From positions 1 to 27,107 of the forward strand of contig DUUE01000078.1 of NCBI GenBank assembly GCA_012841735.1: DNA of 27,107 nucleotides. The letters run 5' to 3'. Positions 21,991-27,107 of this stretch are shown here, in pieces (within the stretch, counting starts at the first letter, position 1; the number at the start of each line of letters is the position of its first letter). Both the position numbers and the translations under genes were made by a program. The notes under the pieces were generated by a model. That model did no database searches and was not told the DNA's origin. It saw nothing but the letters and a program-made list of their open reading frames with translations. Origin of the DNA: Bacillota bacterium. Lineage in GTDB: Bacteria > Bacillota > Dethiobacteria > Dethiobacterales > Dethiobacteraceae.

Positions 21991-24042
21991 TTACGCCACA
22001 AAACCGCTCACATCAAGAATGAGGCTGATACTGCCGTCTCCCAGCAGGGTGCAGCCGCCAATGCCCCTGATTCTTCTGTTCTGCAGATAGCGGGGCAGGG
22101 CTTTCACCACCACTTCCTGCTGCCCGAGCAAATCGTCCACAAAGAGACAGAAAGGCTTGTCCTCATAATCCACCAGGATAAAGATACCATCCGCCAGGTC
22201 TGTTACTTCCGTCGGGATCCGGAAAAATTCATGCAGGCGGATAATGGGGTAACACTGGCCCCGGACCATGAGCATTTCATTCCCGTCAGTATCCGTCACC
22301 AGTTTATGGTTCTCCAGACGAACCGACTCTTTGATGGCACTGATGGGCAGGGTATAACGCGCCTGGCCCACATTCAGGTTCATGCCGTCAATGATGGCCA
22401 TGGTGAGCGGCAGTTTCAGCGTAAAAGTTGTCCCCTGGCCGCTCACACTGTCCACTGTGACGGAGCCGCCCACACTTTCCAGGTTATTCACCACCACATC
22501 CATGCCTACGCCCCGCCCGGAGAATTCCGTTATCTGCTCACTGGTGGAAAAACCGGGGAGAAAAATCAGCTGGAAGATCTCCTTGTCCGTCATGTCCGCC
22601 GCCGGCTTGGGCAGCAAATTGTTTTTTTGCGCCCGCCTGAGTATTTTATCCTTGTCAAGCCCTCTGCCGTCATCACGCACCATAATCAGCACATGGTTGC
22701 CCACATTGCGTGCTTCCAGTGTTACCGTCCCCGTCCTGTCCTTGCCGGCTGCCAGGCGTTCAGCCGTCGTTTCCAGTCCGTGGTCAATGGCGTTGCGGAT
22801 TAAATGCATCAACGGGTCGGAAATATGTTCAATAATGTTTTTGTCAACTTCCGTGTCCTCCCCAATTAACTGCAGCTTCACCTCTTTTTGCAATTTCTTG
22901 CCCATATCCCGCACAATGCGCTGCATTTTCAGGAAAGTATTGGCCAGCGGCACCATGCGCACAGACATGACCAGGTCCTGAATTTCACTGGTGATTTTAT
23001 GCAACTGCCTGGCCGCCTGCCGGAAATTTTCCAGTTCCAGCCCGGCCAAGTCCGGGTTCTGCACCACCATGGCTTCGGCAATCACCATTTCACCCACCAG
23101 GTCCATCAGCTTGTCCAGTTTGGCCACACTGACGCTGATTATGCCCTGGCCGGCTGTCGCCACGGCAGCTGTGTCCCGCCCCCTGGCCGTCTCCCCGTTT
23201 TCGCCGGATGCGGCGGCCGCCGTTTCCGCCTGCGTTTGGGGTGCCGCAGCACCGCTTTTGCGCGCGGCAAAGGCGGTCACATCCAGCTCCCGGAATTCCA
23301 GCCTTTCCAGGAACAGCACATCGTTAAAAAACTTACGCACCTCTTCCATGGGCCTTACGGTGAGCACGCCGACAGTAAAGCCGTGCTCGCGGATAAAGGC
23401 CGCCGTTTCATCATTCTCCAGGATATCGGCAGGATGGTAATACAGGTCGTCCACCAGCTCCTGCAGGTTGTGAATGACGCCGTACGCACGGATATTTTCC
23501 ATCTCACAGCCTTCCTCGTAATAGAGCACCGCCTCATATGCCGCCTGTTTCCCGGCAGGCCGTGCAGGCTGCCCGCCATCTGCGGCAGGTTGTGCGGCGG
23601 ACGCCTCCTGCTCCTCTTTTACATCGCCGTTGGCAACTTTTAACTCTGCAAGGAAGGCTGTGATCGCCGCCAGCAGTCCGGCTGCATCCCCGTCCGCCGG
23701 CTGCTTGTTTTGAATTTTATTCAGTTCAGCCTGGATAAAGTCAATGCCCGACAAGATGAGATCGGACAAAGCGGCGTAATCTGCCTGCTGCGGCTGTGCT
23801 TCACGCAGATAGTAAAACAAATCCTCCATCCTGTGGGCCAGGTCCGTCAGATTGGCCAGCATCATCATGGCGGCAGACCCTTTGATGGTATGCATGATGC
23901 GAAAAACTTCATTGACGGCGTCTGCGGAATAGCTGCCGGTCTTTTCGCTTTCCAGCACCACATTCTCCAGCTGTTCAATATTCTGCAGAGTCTCAAAAAC
24001 AAAAACTTCAAGCATGGAGTCGTTGATGTACTCATCAACCAT
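21991..24042 (-). CDS. cheA: Chemotaxis histidine kinase CheA
   Basis: A 683-residue class II kinase. P1 HPt domain with His51 in RIMHTIKGSAAM; a CheY-binding P2-like domain (about 168-255); the P3 dimer helices (about 303-370); the P4 ATPase with HLIRNAIDHGLE (413-424), RDDGRGLD (456-463) and FSGRGVGMDVV (507-517); and the P5 CheW-like domain (about 545-683). Long Ala/Gln/Glu-rich linkers join P1-P2 and P2-P3. It phosphorylates CheY and CheB. AAAGGAGG lies 9 nt before the ATG; 19 bp separate it from cheY. All key residues are intact. Confidence 0.97.
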   Translation of the reverse strand: MVDEYINDSMLEVFVFETLQNIEQLENVVLESEKTGSYSADAVNEVFRIMHTIKGSAAMMMLANLTDLAHRMEDLFYYLREAQPQQADYAALSDLILSGIDFIQAELNKIQNKQPADGDAAGLLAAITAFLAELKVANGDVKEEQEASAAQPAADGGQPARPAGKQAAYEAVLYYEEGCEMENIRAYGVIHNLQELVDDLYYHPADILENDETAAFIREHGFTVGVLTVRPMEEVRKFFNDVLFLERLEFRELDVTAFAARKSGAAAPQTQAETAAAASGENGETARGRDTAAVATAGQGIISVSVAKLDKLMDLVGEMVIAEAMVVQNPDLAGLELENFRQAARQLHKITSEIQDLVMSVRMVPLANTFLKMQRIVRDMGKKLQKEVKLQLIGEDTEVDKNIIEHISDPLMHLIRNAIDHGLETTAERLAAGKDRTGTVTLEARNVGNHVLIMVRDDGRGLDKDKILRRAQKNNLLPKPAADMTDKEIFQLIFLPGFSTSEQITEFSGRGVGMDVVVNNLESVGGSVTVDSVSGQGTTFTLKLPLTMAIIDGMNLNVGQARYTLPISAIKESVRLENHKLVTDTDGNEMLMVRGQCYPIIRLHEFFRIPTEVTDLADGIFILVDYEDKPFCLFVDDLLGQQEVVVKALPRYLQNRRIRGIGGCTLLGDGSISLILDVSGFVA

Positions 24043-24061
24043 CCGGTTCCGCCTCCTTTCC

Positions 24062-24418
24062 TTACTGGATTTTCTGCAGTGTCTTGATTACATGGTCCTC
24101 TTTAAACGGCTTAATAATAAATGATTTGGCACCGCTTAAAATTGCATCCTTGACCATGTTTTCCTGACCCATGGCGGACACCATCACCACTTTCGCATTG
24201 GGATCCACTTTCATGATGGCCTTCAGCGCCTCCAGGCCGTTCATTTCCGGCATGGTAATATCAAGGGTGACGATATCCGGTTTGCACTCCAGGTATTTTT
24301 TTACCGCCGCCGCACCGTTTTCCGCTTCGCCCACAATTTCATAGCCGTGGTTCAAAAGCATATTTTTTATCGCCATCCTCATAAATGCAGCATCATCAAC
24401 GATTAAAACTCTTGCCAT
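24062..24418 (-). CDS. cheY: Chemotaxis response regulator CheY
   Basis: A 118-residue receiver close to Bacillus/Thermotoga CheY: DDAAFMRM after strand 1, phospho-acceptor Asp53 in IVTLDITMPEMNG, Ser81 in MVSAMGQ and Lys103 in FIIKPF. Phosphorylated by CheA, it binds the flagellar switch. Its first 16 bases are the last 16 of the tetR-type gene (ATGGCAAGAGTTTTAA read in another frame), so its translation is likely coupled to that regulator; its own ribosome site (GAGAG/GTGAG) is weak. Confidence 0.95.
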   Translation of the reverse strand: MARVLIVDDAAFMRMAIKNMLLNHGYEIVGEAENGAAAVKKYLECKPDIVTLDITMPEMNGLEALKAIMKVDPNAKVVMVSAMGQENMVKDAILSGAKSFIIKPFKEDHVIKTLQKIQ

Positions 24419-25026
24419 TTTCTCACTCTCTCTTCCCTTCTGTCAGTTATAAAAGAATTTAACAAGACTTGTAATGTGGATGCCACATAGTTTTTCAGGG
24501 AATAAGCATATTTCTGAAAACGCCATGTCAGACAGGCGGCATGAAAAAAGCCAAGAATAATTTCCGCTATTTGGGCGGCCGACAATTCGCAGGACAAAAG
24601 CCCGGCCTGCTGGGCTTTGGCGGCCAGGTCCCGGAGCGCCGTCAGGCGCCCGAAATAGATCTTTTTGATTTTCTCACGAAAATCGTCTTCACAGGCCAAC
24701 ACATCATACGACTGGGTGATTGCCGTTATCTGCGGGTAATTCTCATAATACTCGGCATAAGTTACTACATAATAAAAAATGGCCTGCAGGTAATCTTTCT
24801 GCTGCAGTGATGATGCGCTGATATCACTGTCATACTGGGCATAAAAATCAAGCACGGCATGCAGCAAATCCACTTTCTTCGGAAAATGCTTAAAGACAGC
24901 CGCTTCCGTAATGCCCTGCCTTTTGGCCACCTCCCTGGTCGAGATACCTTTAATGCCGTATTCATTGATTACATCAATGGTCGTCAATACGATCCTTTCT
25001 TTCCGGTGGAGAAATGAATAGCCCAT
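24403..25026 (-). CDS. TetR/AcrR-family transcriptional regulator
   Basis: A 207-residue regulator: helix-turn-helix at about 12-57 (IDVINEYGIKGISTREVAKRQG, of which 'GISTREVAKRQGITEAAVFK' is the core, then HFPKKVDLLHAV) and a helical ligand-binding domain (about 60-200) rich in aromatic residues (YYVVTYAEYYENYP), suggesting a hydrophobic ligand. TTGGAGG is 5 nt before the ATG. It is the first gene of the che operon, overlaps cheY by 16 bp, and a palindrome lies 15-32 bp upstream of its start, so it probably represses itself and the whole operon. Which ligand it binds is unknown. Confidence 0.92.
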   Translation of the reverse strand: MGYSFLHRKERIVLTTIDVINEYGIKGISTREVAKRQGITEAAVFKHFPKKVDLLHAVLDFYAQYDSDISASSLQQKDYLQAIFYYVVTYAEYYENYPQITAITQSYDVLACEDDFREKIKKIYFGRLTALRDLAAKAQQAGLLSCELSAAQIAEIILGFFHAACLTWRFQKYAYSLKNYVASTLQVLLNSFITDRREERVRKWQEF

Positions 25027-25040
25027 ATAACCTCCAAGTG

Positions 25041-25058
25041 AGTAAGCATTAACTTACT
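25041..25058. promoter_or_regulatory. Probable TetR-family operator
   Basis: AGTAAG and CTTACT form perfect 6-bp inverted arms with a 6-bp spacer. The site lies between the sigma-28 -10 box and the ribosome site of the tetR-type gene, across the expected transcription start, the usual place for autorepression. Confidence 0.6.
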
Positions 25059-25062
25059 GTTT

Positions 25063-25089
25063 TTATCGGCACCAAAGGTTAAAACTTTA
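25063..25089 (-). promoter_or_regulatory. Consensus sigma-28 (FliA/SigD) promoter of the che operon
   Basis: On the minus strand TAAAGTTT (25089-25082), 11 nt, GCCGATAA (25070-25063). Both boxes and the spacing equal the published flagellar sigma-28 consensus with no mismatch. Transcription should start near 25056, about 30 nt before the tetR-type ATG, and run through the chemotaxis genes. This places the operon in the late flagellar class. Confidence 0.9.
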
Positions 25090-25104
25090 CCTTATACAGG
25101 GCAG

Positions 25105-25128
25105 TTTTTCTGCTTTTAGGCAGAAAAA
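25105..25128. repeat. Second hairpin between HD gene and che promoter
   Basis: TTTTTCTGC and GCAGAAAAA, 9 perfect base pairs with a TTTTAG loop, directly beside the terminator at 25128-25147. Likely a back-up terminator or 3' mRNA structure. Confidence 0.5.
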
Positions 25129-25147
25129 AACCCGCTTTTGCGGGTTT
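25121..25147 (-). terminator. Terminator of the HD-domain gene
   Basis: AAACCCGC and GCGGGTTT pair over 8 bp around a 4-nt loop, followed on the minus strand by a run of seven T residues in total (part in the stem). It starts 5 bp after the HD gene stop and separates it from the che promoter. Confidence 0.85.
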
Positions 25148-25152
25148 ATGCG

Positions 25153-25731
25153 CTACAGTTCACCCTGAAGGCCGATCTCTGCGGCTACCGTCTGCATCCC
25201 CTTGATTGTTTCGGCAATAATTTCATCCAGTTCCATCCCCAGCAGCCGGGCGCCTTCGGCAATTACCTCCCTGTTCACGCCGGCGGCAAAGCCTTTCTGC
25301 TTCCATTTTTTCCTGACCGATTTTACTTCCGTATCCAGAATACTTTTACTGGGCCGCATCAGTGCGGTGGCGGCTATGAGCCCCGTCAGCTCGTCAATGG
25401 TATATAAAACTTTCTCCATACGCTCCACCGGCTCCACAGCGGAACATATTTTCCAGCCGTGACTGACAACCGCACGGATATAATCTTCCGGCCAGCCGTG
25501 CTCCTGCAGGATTTCGCCGGTTTTTGTGCAGTGCTCGTCCGGGTAACGTTCATAATCCAGGTCATGAATCAGCCCGATTACACCCCACTTTTCCACGTCT
25601 TCCTGAAAGAGGGCGGCAAAATGCCGCATGACCGCTTCCACGGCCAGGGCATGCTTAATGAGACTGTCATTCTTGTTATACTCTGTCAGCAGCCTGTAAG
25701 CTTCTTCCCTTGTCGGTACCTTTCCCTGCAT
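25153..25731 (-). CDS. HD-domain metal-dependent phosphohydrolase
   Basis: A 192-residue HDIG-type protein. His27 in LIKHALAVE, the HD pair His56-Asp57 in GLIHDLDYERYP, and His/Asp residues further on (VVSHGW; DELTG) fit the HD metal site. Related small proteins are described only as predicted hydrolases of phosphorylated nucleotides; no GYP motif is present, so it is not a c-di-GMP enzyme of that class. ATG has GAGGTGAGG 8 nt upstream. It has its own promoter-like site and terminator, so it is probably a single-gene unit. Confidence 0.82.
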   Translation of the reverse strand: MQGKVPTREEAYRLLTEYNKNDSLIKHALAVEAVMRHFAALFQEDVEKWGVIGLIHDLDYERYPDEHCTKTGEILQEHGWPEDYIRAVVSHGWKICSAVEPVERMEKVLYTIDELTGLIAATALMRPSKSILDTEVKSVRKKWKQKGFAAGVNREVIAEGARLLGMELDEIIAETIKGMQTVAAEIGLQGEL

Positions 25732-25785
25732 TGGTAAAACCTCACCTCGGTTGTGTTTTTCCGCAGCCGGGCTGCAGTAATCATT

Positions 25786-25815
25786 ATTTTACCATTTCTC
25801 CCGCTTTGATGGAAA
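25786..25815 (-). promoter_or_regulatory. Sigma-A type promoter of the HD-domain gene
   Basis: Minus strand TTTCCA (25815-25810), 18 nt, TAAAAT (25791-25786), with TGG before the -10. The -10 is 5/6 and extended. It lies 55 nt upstream of the ATG, just beyond the stop of the methyltransferase gene. Confidence 0.5.
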
Positions 25816-25824
25816 CAGGAAAAA

Positions 25825-26580
25825 CTAACTTTTCACCGCCACAAATTCAAAGCGATAAGTGGTGATAAAATTTTCTCCAATAGGATACTGCGCCCGGCAG
25901 GCGGGGGATAGATTTTGCAGGATGCGGAAAATCTCCCGCTGCTGCGCAGGCCCCGCCCCCATCCGGTCGAACCACTCCGGCAGGTCATACTGCTGTTGCA
26001 GCAGCCGGTATTTCCGGAGGTCAAGGGGCAGTTCCCCCAGCAGTGCCAGCCACTGCCGCGGGGAATAGGAACAGTGATGGGAGCTGTCCCTGATCTTTTC
26101 CATTTTGTTTATTTCCCTTTCCGCCTCTTCCCCGTCGCAGACGGAACAATCCAGCATGTATAATTTGCCGCCCTTTTTCAGCACCCTGCACATTTCCTGC
26201 AGCGCTTTTCTGATGTTATAGAAATGGTGTGCCGCCAGCCGGCAGGCAACCAGATCAAACTGCCCGTCGGCAAAGGGCAGATTATGCACGTCACAAGCCT
26301 GAAAACTGATATTGTTTAAGCCCGATTTCCCGGCATTGACGGCCGCCTCCCGCAGCATTTCCCGGGTAATGTCAACGGCTGTCACACTTTTAACATGCGG
26401 CGCCAGCGCACAGGCAGTATGTCCGCCGCCCGTGGCCACATCGAGTGCCATGGCATTCTTCTCCGGCGCCAGCAGTTTCAGCATACGCTCCAGGTCGGCC
26501 TTGTTCCCGTGTGTCCTGCTCCTGCGGTAACCGGCCGCCCGTGCTCCGAAATTGCGCTGTACTTCCCTTTCATTGCCCAT
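25825..26580 (-). CDS. Class I SAM-dependent methyltransferase
   Basis: A 251-residue Methyltransf_11 family enzyme, similar in outline to YcgJ and UbiE/MenG relatives. Motif I is ALDVATGGGHTACALA (45-60), motif II VTAVDITREML (70-80), then 'FQACDVHNLPFADGQFDLV', and RVLKKGGKLYMLD. Substrate is not evident: it could be a small molecule or quinone; the UbiE signatures are not complete enough to name it. GGAGG lies 7-8 nt before the ATG at 26580. It is the most upstream minus-strand gene here, divergent from the plus-strand gene at 26790. Confidence 0.87.
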   Translation of the reverse strand: MGNEREVQRNFGARAAGYRRSRTHGNKADLERMLKLLAPEKNAMALDVATGGGHTACALAPHVKSVTAVDITREMLREAAVNAGKSGLNNISFQACDVHNLPFADGQFDLVACRLAAHHFYNIRKALQEMCRVLKKGGKLYMLDCSVCDGEEAEREINKMEKIRDSSHHCSYSPRQWLALLGELPLDLRKYRLLQQQYDLPEWFDRMGAGPAQQREIFRILQNLSPACRAQYPIGENFITTYRFEFVAVKS

Positions 26581-26789
26581 CTTTTTTCCTCCGCTTCTTT
26601 TGTCCTGTCACTGCCTGTTTGCCCGCCTGAAATATCCAGACTTTCTCCACTGCCTGCCGTAACTCCTTTTCCGGCATACCAGCATGCAGGAAATTTTACG
26701 GAAACTTCATTTTTGTCCTGAAGGAGAAGCATACCGCCGGCGCGAACATATGATGTGACAGACAAAGCACTTATTGAAGGAGTAAGAAG
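26581..26789. other. Divergent intergenic region
   Basis: A 209-bp gap between divergent genes. TATGAT at 26749-26754 on the plus strand could be a -10 for the membrane protein gene, but no matching -35 is seen. CACTGCCTG occurs twice about 38 bp apart (near 26610 and 26648). No riboswitch family was recognised. Confidence 0.3.
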
Positions 26790-27107
26790 ATGAAAAACCA
26801 GGCCGCAGTATACCAGACAACAACTGCAACAAAGAAAAAGCGCCGGCGGCTGCTGCCCCTGCTGGCCGTGCTCTTTGTCGCCGCCGCCGTTTTATATTTA
26901 TTTGACACGGGGGTCCTTTTAACTTTGGGCAAACCTGACAGCCCGCTGCCGGGCGACCCTGTTACGGAACCGCCGCAGGAGGAACCTGCCGATGCACCGC
27001 CGCCTGTGGAAGAGCCGCCGGCAGAAGACCCGCCGCCTGTGGCACAGGAGCCTGCCGGCGAAGAACCTCAGGGCACCCCGCCCCCCGGAGATGAACTTCC
27101 CGTGATA
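26790..27107 (+). CDS. Membrane-anchored protein with Pro/Glu-rich stalk (partial, runs off window)
   Basis: The first 106 codons of a plus-strand gene, open to the window end. AAGGAG lies 7 nt before the ATG. Residues 1-20 are polar and basic (ending KKKRRR), 21-38 form one membrane helix, and from about 48 onward the chain is a Pro, Glu and Ala-rich stalk with near repeats such as EPPQEEPADAPPPVEEPP. Positive residues before the helix put the stalk outside the cell. Such stalks often carry a wall-binding or enzymatic domain beyond, which would be outside this window. The function is unknown. Confidence 0.75.
   Translation, partial: MKNQAAVYQTTTATKKKRRRLLPLLAVLFVAAAVLYLFDTGVLLTLGKPDSPLPGDPVTEPPQEEPADAPPPVEEPPAEDPPPVAQEPAGEEPQGTPPPGDELPVI

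Noticed and set aside
26478..26765. A 95-codon minus-strand open frame upstream of and overlapping the methyltransferase start
   Set aside because: TTG start without a ribosome site, no recognisable domain, and its second half is an alternate frame of the methyltransferase gene.
26581..26789. Possible riboswitch in the divergent gap
   Set aside because: Some CACTG and GC-rich segments suggested cobalamin-type elements, but no conserved core of any known class could be assembled.

Overview
The window looks like a chromosomal segment of a low-to-mid GC, Gram-positive, probably spore-forming and motile anaerobe of the Clostridia (Peptococcaceae-like). This is inference: lipoproteins with Gram-positive style leaders, AGGAGG-type ribosome sites, frequent TTG/GTG starts, a YdcC/LolA-like lipoprotein near acpS, CheD, and an Rrf2-NifS-NifU cassette all fit, but there is no rRNA or species marker. 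Almost every gene lies on the minus strand; only the last, incomplete gene (from 26790) is on the plus strand. No tRNA, rRNA, CRISPR array, insertion sequence or phage gene was seen.

Reading in the direction of minus-strand transcription (high to low coordinates): a SAM methyltransferase (26580-25825) and an HD-domain hydrolase (25731-25153) come first, ending in a hairpin terminator. Next is an 11-gene chemotaxis/signalling operon (25026-13755): tetR-type regulator, cheY, cheA, cheW, an MCP, cheR, cheB, cheD, a soluble hybrid histidine kinase, a receiver-only response regulator and an HD-GYP protein. It has a textbook sigma-28 promoter (25089-25063), an inverted repeat lying over the predicted start site that could be the TetR operator, mostly tiny or overlapping gene junctions, and a strong terminator at 13709-13683.

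The middle (13565-8508) holds a HemG-like flavodoxin plus a membrane-anchored FMN-binding protein behind a promoter with a palindrome over its -10 box; an RlmL/YpsC-type rRNA methyltransferase, a HAD phosphatase and a geranylgeranyl-reductase-like flavoprotein in a tight cluster; and an unrecognised lipoprotein with its own promoter.

The last part (8411-156) is a membrane histidine kinase with an extracellular CxxCH (haem c) motif and its OmpR-type response regulator, then acpS, an iscR-nifS-nifU iron-sulfur cassette with its own promoter tucked into the acpS terminator, then nnrE-nnrD, a CBS-pair protein, a YdcC-like lipoprotein and a small LysM protein, closed by hairpins at 1-155.

The most noteworthy system is the chemotaxis operon. 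Its first gene is a TetR-family ligand sensor whose end overlaps cheY, and its last three genes (hybrid kinase with HPt, receiver, HD-GYP) look like a phosphorelay leading to cyclic-di-GMP breakdown. A chemical signal, motility-sigma control, chemotactic adaptation and c-di-GMP would thereby sit in one transcript. The parts are visible in the sequence; the wiring is inference.
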